DNA of 64,000 nucleotides from Oscarella lobularis (Eukaryota; Porifera; Homoscleromorpha; Homosclerophorida; Oscarellidae), in the NCBI RefSeq assembly GCF_947507565.1, contig NC_089184.1:2480001-2544000 (forward strand), in the 5' to 3' direction. The position numbers and the translations under genes were made by a program. Shown here piece by piece: positions 54,771 through 64,000 of the stretch (positions within the stretch are counted from its first letter, which is position 1; each line of letters starts with the position of its first letter). Below the pieces are notes generated by a model. It did not search any database. It was not told the origin of the DNA and worked only from the letters and a program-made list of their open reading frames with translations.

Positions 54771-55026
54771 GACAAAGAAACATTATTCAGAAAAAGTTAT
54801 CCTTTCCCATTCGCGTTTCATTCATTTCATTTGTGCGGGCTTCAATTTGTGCGTGATTCATTATATAGGTTAAAGTAAAGTAACAAGAAAATGGTCCATA
54901 AATGCTACGGTACAAAGAGATGTCTACAACCAAAGAAAAAAATACATTTGACGCTGAAAATTCCGCCGACTGAAGGATTTTGTAGTAGTTATGTTTGACT
55001 GCTCCTACCTGAGCCTTGACACGCCT

Positions 55027-55833
55027 TCAGAAAAAGTTGCTGGAGTGACAGAAACATAGCGCAGAATGGGGGCTAGAAAAATCTTCATTTTCGCCAGTAC
55101 TAAGTGAGAGGCAGTCACATCGTCGAATGCAGTAGCAGTAGCAGCATTGAGAATAAGATCGAGCAAACGACAGCGTAGTGAGTATAACGGTGAAGATAAA
55201 CAGAAGAAGCGTTGAAAAACAGACAAGGCTTTTAAGAACGGCAGAAGAAACGTAAGGAGGCGAACTGTGCTCTTCGAAACCACTTGCTCCTAATAGGAGC
55301 GGTACTCCGGGACATGCAATCGAAAACCCTGTCAGTCCAATAGAAAACGCCCAGATTGCTCCGACGCGATTGCAAAACTAGAAAAATAAGAGACGCACAC
55401 AATGAATTAAGTATATACAAGACACTTTTGCAATCGCTCAACCCTTTTTCTTGTAGAAGTGTCGCGAGATTTTTCCGCTATTAAAGTGAATAAGGACGCC
55501 AAGACAACAAACTAGGAAAAATTAATTAAAAGAGGCGAAAAAGGAATTTCGCTTATTTTTAATTCGAACCGAAATGGAAGCGAAGGCTGGAACCGAAAAG
55601 GCAACGTGAAATACTAACAGTGGATACTCTTCGTGACGATCATTGTAACTATCATTGATGAATACACCCACGAGTAGGAAGAAAAGGATCAGCGCGTTCG
55701 ACAATGACGCGCCCGTTAGACAGAGAAGAGAGCGAGAGATCTTAATTCGAGGTATTAGTGGCTTGCTGCCCGCCAGGCTCGTCGTCGACGGACGAGGAGG
55801 AGCATCGAGGCCTAGGACGAGATGCTGCGCCAT
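55027..55833 (-). CDS. Four-helix integral membrane protein, unknown family
   Basis: Three exons in one frame: 55833-55570, 55511-55419, 55377-55027, with introns of 58 and 41 bases and good donors (GTTCGA, GTATAT) and acceptors (CCTAG, TTCTAG). The predicted protein is 235 residues. A polar N-terminus (MAQHLVLGLDAPPRPST) is followed by four hydrophobic segments: 'ALILFFLLVGVFI', 'LLVFHVAFSVPAFASISFVV', 'AIWAFSIGLTGFSIACPGVP', 'LVCFSTLLLFIFTVILTTLS'. The C-terminus is Cys-rich ('QCCYCYCIRRCDC'), a possible palmitoylation cluster. No frame breaks, unlike its neighbours. It lies between the two RTK copies on the same strand. I do not recognise the family; tetraspan or MS4A-like layouts are possible but no signature such as CCG is seen. 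Confidence 0.65.
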
Positions 55834-55849
55834 CGAAGTCCCGGACAGG

Positions 55850-57750
55850 AAGTTGCTCCTGGAGAAATTTGCATAATGACGTCAGTCCCGAAATAGTGTG
55901 ACAGTACAGTACTGCATTTCGCTCTCGGCGCATCGATGCTAGGAATACTTTACAAATATGTCAACTTATAGAAAATGTTGGCGGCGCTTTGTGACGACAC
56001 CGAAAATCGTACGAGGAGACATATACTGTAGAGTAGCAGCGCCGACCTCAAAACGCTCTATGTCATTGGGAAACGCCCTCACCTACAGTATAAGGCTGAA
56101 CCCAATTTGCAAACGTTGATGACGCGGACTTTGGAGGAGGAGCGTCCGTTTGTAGGTAGAAGTTCATTCAGTCGTATCAAATAACAGTGAATATTCAAAC
56201 GACAATTTTACGTCGCTGATTACGTTATTTTGAAGTTGAAATAGTAGTCAAAAAGAGCGGGACAATTGCCTACTGTGCACTCTCGATCAGCTGATGCAGA
56301 CGGAATACGAAATTATGTCCACTATCAAAAATACGTTCATGAAGCCACACAACCGGAATGTTACAGAATTCAGAAATAAAGACAACAATTAATAAATTTT
56401 GGGCAATCGTTCCCAGGTATTAAAAGAAAGACCATCAGTCTAATCAGTACGCTTGCAAAAAAAATTTGTAAGAATTGGATTAGCTGTCCTATGGCAGGAT
56501 TGAGGATCTATACTCGTTCAAATACCTAAGAGTCCTATGGTAGGAGCGAGGATCTATACTCGTTCAAATCTTTAAGATTCCTATGATAGGATTTAGATTC
56601 TATACTCGTTCAAAAACCTAAGAGTCCTATGGTAGTACAGTAAGGCTGAACCTATAACCTATAGATGTTGATGACACGTAGGTATGAGATTATTCACACG
56701 TATCAAATAACAGTGATTACTCGTCGATTGTTTATCGCTGACTACGTCATTTTGAAGTTAAATACCCGACGACGGCACAATTACAACGGACGCACGATCG
56801 CCCCTGTTCACTCAGGATCAGCTGAATCAGACTAAATTGATGCAGATGGAACACGAAACAATGACCACCAGCAACAAAGACGCCATCCTATTTTTGGTAA
56901 CGTTCATGAAAGCCACAAAAACCGAGATTTTACAGAAGTGGCAATTTCAGTGTTACATTCTGAAATAAAGAATATGATATAAGAATTTTTTGGGCGATCT
57001 TTCCTAGGTATCAAAATTAAGACTATCATTCTAATGGTTACCTTTGATAAAATTCCGTGAGAATTGGATTTGCTGTCTGTTGCACAAAAAAATGAAAAAA
57101 AGTCTTCCGTTTTTGTAGAGATCTTGAGTTGAGGAGAATGCCGGGGAATCTGACAATCTCCTGCAACGAAAATGCCTTGGAGATCTCGCTAGATGACTGG
57201 TAGACGCTTTGAATGATCTTTCGATGATCGACGCACGTCGCTTCGAAGTCGAGAACAAGAAAGAAGTCGAACGAAGGCATAGCTCGGCCAGCAAATGCTG
57301 TAGAGACAAGCTAAGACCTTTTCAATGCCGCATCGAAGCAATCGCAATTGCCAAACGGGCTAAAAAGACGGAAGAAGACGTAGCAGCTTGCAGAACAAAC
57401 GGGAATTTAAAATACCCGGACATATGGGCTAATTTCATCCCGGTACTGAACTGTAAAACCTGAAACATTTCTTTCTGGCTCGCTGCTACTTCTAAACACT
57501 ATCAAGAAAGCCCAAATTTTGACATCGTTTTATTAAGCACGCATTGACAGAAAATCGACACATTATAGTATTATTTACCATCTAAAAAACACAAATGCAC
57601 AAAAAAGCCGACGACTACCCAAGACACCTGACAGCATGACATGTTGTACCTAACGATTTTTGCTGTTGTATGCAGGGTCAACTATGACCTTCTACGAGTA
57701 ATGTTGTCAGCTCAGACGAAACACCCTTGCACGACTGATTTTCAAGCACT
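55850..57750. other. Downstream flank of RTK locus 2, duplicated
   Basis: Matches 51830-53000. A stretch homologous to 56100-56280 is followed by a minisatellite (56486-56640) absent from the other copy, and then by a second partial repeat of the same flank (56650-57000). No confident gene; the plus-strand charged frame at 57209-57463 is described under 51035-53000. Confidence 0.45.
56486..56640. repeat. 46-bp minisatellite (about 3.3 units)
   Basis: GTCCTATGGTAGGAGCGAGG-type units start at 56486, 56532, 56578 and 56624, exactly 46 bases apart. It shares its period, but not its sequence, with the array at 54645. Confidence 0.85.
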
Positions 57751-57754
57751 AGGA

Positions 57755-60700
57755 TCATCCTTTACCTGCTTGGTTTGCACAATCTAAGTCCTCTGCGCTG
57801 GCCATGACGTTCACGTAGGTAATCAACTTCTGAGATGGCAATTTCTTCTCTTTCTTCTTCTCTTTCACCTCCGCGGGCGCATCACGCAAAGGATTGCCAT
57901 CATTCATAGTAATGATATGTGGCAAGGAAACTTCTTCTTTATTCATTGGATCTAACATGGCGCCACGAGGAGCGAAAGAACTCATAGGCGTGTAATCGTC
58001 TTTAACGGGCATATTTGATTGGGTCGAAGCAATATTCAAATAACTCGCACGAGAATTGGACAAATCCTGCGCCGCAGTGTTGACGTAACTGGTACCTGCC
58101 AACAGCACTTTCTTATTCGACTGAGGCAATAAAGGTTGTTTTTCAAATTTGGAGTCGGGAGGAGTAAAAGAACTCATAGGCTGCAATCCTCCGACTTCGA
58201 TTCGGTCGACGACACATCTAAATGACCCGCAGATATGTGGCCCATATCTCTCATAGCTTGCAAAGCGTTCGCCACGTCACTCGACTTGATTCTATCCGAC
58301 GGACCCCTTTCTCAGCAGCGAAGCATAAACTGATACACGGACTTGGGACAGAGCGAAGGACACTCCAAACTCAAGCTACCCTGAAGAATTCCACCGATCA
58401 CTTGCTCATTGCTCTTAGCAAAATACTGCTGATACCCAAAGACGAAGATCTCCCATAGAAGAACGCCTAGTGACCAGACGTCTGATTCGACAGTGTACTT
58501 CCCGTCAGTTACCGCTTCTGGGGCTATCCATCGAATGGGCATAGTACCGCCTTTACGACGATAATACTCTTCTTGGTAAATATCTCCTGCCATTCCAAAG
58601 TCGGAAACTTTCACTGATAATTGATTATTGTTTTCGCCGACGAGACAGTTCCGTGCAGCAATATCCCGATGAACAAACAAACGCGAGGCGAGATAGGCGA
58701 CGCCGGCGGCCGCCTGAGCGGCGATGTCCACTAGTTGGACGATAGAGAGAAAAGAGCGTGGATGTGTCTCGCTAGGACGCGCCTTTCGAATGAAGGCCTT
58801 CAAATCGCCGTGTTTCATGAGTTCAGTGATGAGATAGAGGGGTTCGTCACGCGTGCAGATTCCCAGAAGACGGACAATGTTTGGATAATCAAAGTCCATC
58901 ATGATTTCCATTTCCTTTCGAAAATCTTCGGCCGTCTCTTGCGACGAACCCCGCTTCATTGTTTTCACTGCAACTCGCGTTTTCTCTTCGCCTTTGACGA
59001 CTCCCGTTGCCCAGGCAAAATAGACTTTTCCAAATTGACCTTCGCCGAGTTCATCTTCAATTTTGAGACGCTCCTTGCTGAATTGGAATTCGTCGTACGT
59101 TGGCCACGTCATGAGCCAGTGATTTTGGCATTGGTTTTTTAATTTTTGTAGCTGAATTTCCAATTGTGCCTGACGACGTCTCTTTTGCACGCAGACGATA
59201 ATAATCACAAGTACGATTATTAACAGCGCTGTTACCGACGAAGCCATAGCTAAATGACCACGTGTAAGAGCGTGTAAGAAATAACGATGTCAAAGTTTTA
59301 CCTGTTCTTGGTAGTGTTTCAGGAAGCTTTGGAATATCAATTTTATCTATTACATTGTATGGAAAACAAGATGGCATAGTGTTACCAACTAACTAAAGAC
59401 GAATCGTATCAAGACATTTGATGTTGTTATCAAATCGTTTTAGTGATCGAATGCACCTGTCGCAGTTCTATCCGTATGCGTCGTCGAGACACGAACATTG
59501 GCCGGTCGTCGTGTTACAATTTTCGTTCAACGATCAAGGCAAAAAACATTCGCAAAATAAAAACGTACACACCTAACTTAGCAGTTAAATCAAAGAGACG
59601 CTTTACCTGGCTGAGCTGTACGCGCTTTGACTATAGAAGTAAGAGGACCTTTTCCCGCTCCTGTGACAGCTCGCATCCACACTGAATACTCGTTAAGAGG
59701 CTCCAAGTTTGATATAGTGATATTCTATACAAACCCCGTTAGATTATTGGATTATTAGTTTAGGTATAGGTCGTACTGTAGAATCTGGAGATGCAGTAAC
59801 ATGTAGCAGTCTTGCTTTGCTTTCTCTTTGATAGTAAATGACGTATTCCTTCAACAATCCATTAATTTCGGTGCACGACACTTTGCTCCACTCCACTAAT
59901 AGCTCCTTTCCCCCGACGATATCGACCACGAACATATTCCGGGGAGCGCCGGTCGGTTCTATTTCTTTATAATTAAACATAATGCGTACATTTAGTTTGC
60001 CTTACTGCTTTCTGCTGTCAGAACGACGTCCGACGTCCAACCGCTCACGTATAGAAATCCTAATGAATCGTCTTTAGATATTGCGTAAACATAAACGTTG
60101 TACCACGAGTAACTAGAAACAAGTCCCTGTAAGAGCGTCAAGGAGATGAGGTAAAGAAACAAACCTTGTCAAGTTGGTGATCACATGTTCGGTTATGTTT
60201 TAAAATTTCCGCCAAAGCGCAAACGAAAGGACTACCATCATGGCAACACGTCGTTTGGCTGTGCACCTCTTTGTTCATGGAACTGTTAAAGGAAGAACAT
60301 TGGTATCCAACGCGAAATCCCATGAACAAACTATTGACATTTCTTGGAGATAAAGACCACGTCACTTTGAGATCAACCAGACCATCCACGCCGGAAATTG
60401 AAGTGACGTTTAGAAAGGAAAGATCCGTTGGACGTGCAGGCGCAGCTAAGAGTTAATCAATAATTTATTGATTATTTAACTAATTGCTTTACAAACCTGC
60501 ATACGTTCTAACAGACTGAACAGAAGAGTAAGGACTAGGACCAAAGTGGTTGTAAGCCCGGATTTTGACGTCATAAACCACGTGCTCCTCCAGTCCAGTT
60601 AGAGTAGTGTAAAATGACTGAACGTCACCGCTCACATTAACCGTACGTGTATGAGGATCCGTATCAAACTCTTCTCCAACGTAATGTATTTCATAAGACT

Positions 60701-61015
60701 GATATTTCCGTTGCGATCTTCCACCGGAGGAGGATCCCATTCAACGCGAATACAGTTCACACAGCTATTTCGATGTAAGAAAGGATCAAGAGAAATGACG
60801 GTTAAATTAGCCGCAGGTTGACTAGGAACTATGAAAGAGAGATAGAGCGAGATGTCGACACTAAATAGAAATAATCTATAGGTTAATTTAACTGTCACCA
60901 CCTCGTTCCACGGGTGTCGTCGATGTTTCAATCTCTGGCGTCGTTGTCGTTGTTTCGGTCGTCGACCAGAGAAGCGACGTGAAGACGAGAACAACGCACA
61001 AAATCGTTTGTCCTA
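57755..61015 (-). pseudogene. FN3 receptor tyrosine kinase locus 2: complete layout, Trp codon to TGA in the kinase
   Basis: The N-terminal exon at about 61.0 kb has a hydrophobic leader 'TILCVVLVFTSLLW' and a Thr-rich stretch; its start codon is not found. At least three FN3 units follow ('CIRVEWDPPPVEDRNG' to 'YDVKIRAYNHFGPSPYS', 'LVDLKVTWSLSPRNVNS', 'ELLVEWSKVSCTEINGLL' to 'EYSVWMRAVTGAGKGP'). TM: 'TALLIIVLVIIIVCVQKRRR'. Kinase: 'LGEGQFGKVYFA', 'VAVKTMKRG', 'FRKEMEIMMDFDYPNIV', 'FVHRDIAARNCL', 'VSDFGMAG', 'PIRWIAPEAV', 'SDVWSLGVLLWEI'. The conserved Trp of 'RCWERDPSDR' is TGA (58312-58314). A 1-base loss at about 60703 breaks FN3 one and another (about 58185) shifts the tail. The tail holds three YxN sites ('SYVNTA', 'SYLNIA', 'TYVNVM'), the Grb2 SH2 type. 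Nearly full-length, so the lesions are few and possibly recent. Confidence 0.8.
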
Positions 61016-61480
61016 CCAAAACAATGTTATCATAGCTAGTGACGTGTATGCATGGAACGCAGCCTATGGGCTATTTTTAGGAGCGTTTGTAGGGAGAGCT
61101 TTGGTTTTCCCCCCTAATGAAGGGCTTTGTTTCCTTGCCTCTATGTAATACGATCCCTCGCGTGTCTCACCTTCGATGATATATTCTATTCGCTTGACCA
61201 TGACTCGGATTCGCACGTGGAATGTTGAACGATGCACGCGGTATAGTCAAGTTCACTTGGACTGCTGTTTCTCCTTCTCAATCGGTTGAGAAGAGCGGGG
61301 CTATAGCTCACTATAGGGACAAACTATAGTAATAAAACGGGACGCGACTGTATAGCCAGGAGAGCGGACTTACGCGTGGCCGCGGTTTTAGAGGACGGTA
61401 AGGGTATGACCAGCAGATCGACGTTGATCGCATCCCCTCTATTTGAGTCAGTCTAAACACACAGATGACTAATTCAAGTT
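61016..61480. other. Upstream region of RTK locus 2
   Basis: No coding exon recognised. The missing start-codon exon of the RTK should be here or just upstream. Confidence 0.4.
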
Positions 61481-62090
61481 ATATATATATGCCTACGAAA
61501 AGAACTTCAGATAGCTGCACGCCGTTATAACAAACCGAATAAGCTACTTGGGACTTCTCTTCGACGCGCGCAGAGTCTCTTCTGATATCTGACACGGTTT
61601 CACAAATATTATTCTTAGGTAATTGTTTTGAAGTCGTTGACAACGCCCTTCCAACGATTGATATAGCATTGAAGGGGGAAAAGGCGCTATAGTCACCAAT
61701 TACATTCACTATCTAAAACTAGAACAAAATTATTAACTCCAGCATGCAATGCGTGGCACTGCATGCCTACTACGTGAACATATGCTTATGTGCGCGTGCA
61801 TTAAAAGGGTTGCTCTCGAGATAAGTTGTCCGCTTGATCGACGTGCATGTGCAAAAGTATTTCGAACGCCTTTTCTCTCTTACCTGTAACAGGTTCAATG
61901 TTGGAACGGCATTCGCGACACTGCGACGTAAATTTCAATTTCTTTTTCACCAGTGTTCTGCACACTTCGTCCTCGTTGCAACGGGCAACAGAGAGGTCTC
62001 GTGACGCGTACAACATCAACTGAATCCATGGCCCTAGAATAAAAATACTTTTACTGAATCGTGCTCTTCTACTTCTCTTTTTCCTTCTCC
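61481..62090 (-). other. Two possible coding exons, unknown
   Basis: One exon-like piece (about 61890-62036) has acceptor TATTCTAG and donor GTAAGAG and encodes four cysteines ('ARCNEDEVC', 'SQCRECRS'). A second open piece (61481-61709) follows. They could be ectodomain exons of a further receptor or of the RTK 5' end. No family recognised and the joins are not proven. Confidence 0.3.
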
Positions 62091-62583
62091 TACTCATATA
62101 GTCTCTATGACTTATAATTCAGTTCACAGCCGGAATACCACTTTCATCTATCATCAGTTCATTTCTTGCAAATCGCATCAACTATTCACCTTTACTTTTA
62201 AACGATTTCTTCTCGGCCCTCTTCCAACCGACAAACGCTCTTGAGTTGAGTACGTTCACGTGAAAATCCCTTAAGTCACTTTCTCATTAGTATTTGTTGG
62301 AGACGTTTATATTTCTTGAGTGGGAACCAACGTATTTATTTCATCTTCTTTTCAGGGTAAATTACCACGTGATGATTTATCTGTTTAGGGACGTCGTCTT
62401 ATGACTCTTAGCTCTACGTAATAGCTGCTCGATTGGATTGTTTCGCATTGCTTATTACCTCTCATCAACAATCTGATGGCATTCGATGAATATAGAATTT
62501 GATGACGTAGAGGATCCTGGACGGGCCTCTACCTAGAAATCATGCTCAAACGTAAAATTTTTAGCCAAAATTTTTAACATACG

Positions 62584-62624
62584 TATATTGCTTTGTTTTC
62601 TAGGTATTGCTTTGTTTTCTAGGT
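62584..62624. repeat. 20-bp tandem duplication
   Basis: TATTGCTTTGTTTTCTAGG occurs twice back to back just before the X-box motif. Confidence 0.75.
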
Positions 62625-62626
62625 CC

Positions 62627-62640
62627 GTCACCATGGTAAC
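62627..62640. promoter_or_regulatory. RFX X-box, perfect
   Basis: GTCACCATGGTAAC fits the RFX consensus GTNRCC-N(0-3)-RGYAAC exactly and is nearly palindromic. RFX factors switch on ciliary genes in animals. A second site lies 139 bases on. Confidence 0.5.
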
Positions 62641-62765
62641 ACGTGTGCATGTTTATCATGTAAAGGAAGAGGGGTCTCCCGGATAAAAGTCCAAGGCGTG
62701 TGTTACCATGTAGACGACGAATGTGGTCATTTTATTGATAGAACTTATGCTTGTAGTCTACGTTC

Positions 62766-62779
62766 ATGACCATGGCAAC
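62766..62779. promoter_or_regulatory. RFX X-box, one mismatch
   Basis: ATGACCATGGCAAC differs from the X-box consensus only in the first base. Confidence 0.4.
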
Positions 62780-64000
62780 GCGAGTGCACGACGCCTTTTT
62801 GTGATATCACTTCGCGGATTTCAAGTTGAAGTAAGTTCTTTCCTCGTGGTTTTTATAGAATGTTCACGTCGCTTTTTTGCAGGCAAAAACTCTCTCCTCT
62901 CCCTCTCTTGTAACCTCGTAAAAGTGATTAATTTTTCAACATTTATATTAGACTTAATTACATCATTAGAAGATTGACTGTACTACGAGTTCTTTGTAAC
63001 AGTGTACACTTCATTTTGTTGGGCTTCAGGAGATGTTGGTAATTTATTTCTATCGTTTTCTTTCGCCGTATTAATTCTGTTGTCCTTTCAGGGAGTATGA
63101 GTTGGTGACCTATCTAGAAACTCTTTTGGGAAGGAGTTCTGAGAAAGAAGATGTCTCAGAATCGGCTTTGTTTTTATATTTCAAATGACTCTTTTCATAC
63201 CGTAGTTGTAGTAGAGATAGTCGCAGAGTAGTAGTGTAGACGTACAGTAGCGTGGCGACGACGGAGTCCTGAGCACGACCCTGCATTAGATATGAAACTG
63301 CTCCGAGACCTCCTTGAAGAGGAGTCGTGTGCACGCGCGTCGCAGTCACACAATAACGTAGACTTACGCAAGCTACAAACCTTTAGTAAATAAAACCCGG
63401 AAGTAAACCGGAATGTATGAAAAACTTTGCACATGGGTCTTGTTTGTTTCGCTGTCCACCTGCACGGACCGCGAGGGTCCGTACAAGCTTCGGTTGGGCG
63501 GGGGTCATCCTCCCTACTCCCCCGTCGGAGTTAGAGCCTGTTTAGTCTCCCGGCTCGGACGCCTGGGACCGGCAGCCCTCGGATGTGAGTTCTGTCGGCC
63601 TGGTTCCAGGGGGACCGCTATTGTAACCCACCGCGTCTTCCTAAGTGGGGTGGCAATTTATCACTCGTGCCACTGGAGTAGGGGATTGAATGTCCTGCGT
63701 TCAAGCCACGTTTATCCTCTCTGGCTCAAGAGTTGGGCCGGTTTAGTTTAGTCACCTCGGGGCCCAGAGGTAAATGTGGCTACAAAACAAAAATAAGCAG
63801 TTCAGATCAAAATTAATGTAAAGAACCTGAAGCGAAACCAGAAATCTTTTGCGCTCTCTTTGCGATCCCACAGATATAGTCCATAAAAGAGCTTGAGGTA
63901 ATTGAGTGCCCATGACGTTGGAGAACGTTTCTCCTTTAAAGAGAAACCCAGATTGGCATTATTCGCTGTGGCTTTATATACAGTACTGATGACACTAGAG
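62780..64000. other. No confident gene; GC-rich repeat-like block at 63450-63770
   Basis: 63450-63770 is GC-rich and repeat-like. It contains 'GCGTTCAAGCC', similar to a tRNA-type box B, and ends in an A-rich tail (CTACAAAACAAAAATAA), as a SINE might. A gene driven by the X-boxes at 62.6 kb may lie beyond the window. Confidence 0.35.

Overview
This is eukaryotic, animal DNA. Genes are split by many short GT-AG introns, mostly about 40-165 bases. They encode animal-type families: receptor tyrosine kinases with fibronectin III ectodomains, Death and CARD domains, an NB-ARC/TPR protein, a GT29 sialyltransferase, a kelch protein joined to a kinase, and the alpha subunit of AP-2. No bacterial operons or bacterial-style promoters are seen. 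The mix (NLR-like gene, expanded divergent RTKs, compact introns) suggests a non-bilaterian marine animal, probably a sponge. That taxonomic call is inference.

Layout. 1.1-1.85 kb holds a non-autonomous DNA transposon with a 9-bp target duplication. 2.3-6.1 kb (+) is a Death domain / NB-ARC / TPR gene with two in-frame stops. A 200-base assembly gap lies at 9944-10143. Two paralogous genes follow on the + strand (10.3-13.2 and 15.6-18.8 kb), each encoding kelch repeats, a coiled coil built from an array of tiny exons, and a TKL-type kinase domain. The first has a TGA inside the kinase domain and the second looks intact. A third locus survives only as its promoter and first codons at 32.1 kb.

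From 20.4 to 36.1 kb is a segmentally duplicated tract. It has three minus-strand modules in which a CARD plus charged coiled coil lies next to a kelch ORF (20.4-21.8, 24.6-26.0, 33.1-34.5 kb). Modules two and three are each followed by a GT29 sialyltransferase pseudogene (28.3-29.2 and 35.0-35.9 kb). A 788-bp LTR-type miniature retrotransposon with identical 65-bp terminal repeats sits upstream of the second CARD. Between the duplicates is a BPHL-like alpha/beta hydrolase (29.7-30.6 kb) whose nucleophile codon reads Cys.

From 36.8 kb on, minus-strand receptor kinases dominate. There is a kinase fragment (36.8-38.0), an RTK with signal peptide, TM segment and kinase (38.1-43.2), and two paralogous FN3 RTK loci (53.0-54.5 and 57.8-61.0) within a second segmental duplication. 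They are separated by an apparently intact four-helix membrane protein gene (55.0-55.8). A decayed alpha-adaptin fragment lies at 48.6-49.2 kb. 43.2-48 kb is repeat-rich: splice-acceptor-like tandem repeats, GGACC palindromes, a fold-back element and a GATA-type microsatellite.

Taken together the window looks like an innate-immunity and signalling cluster in rapid birth and death. Death-fold domains, kelch platforms and kinases lie side by side, and most gene copies carry a stop or frameshift. Whether all these lesions are biological, or some are base-level assembly errors, cannot be settled from the sequence alone.
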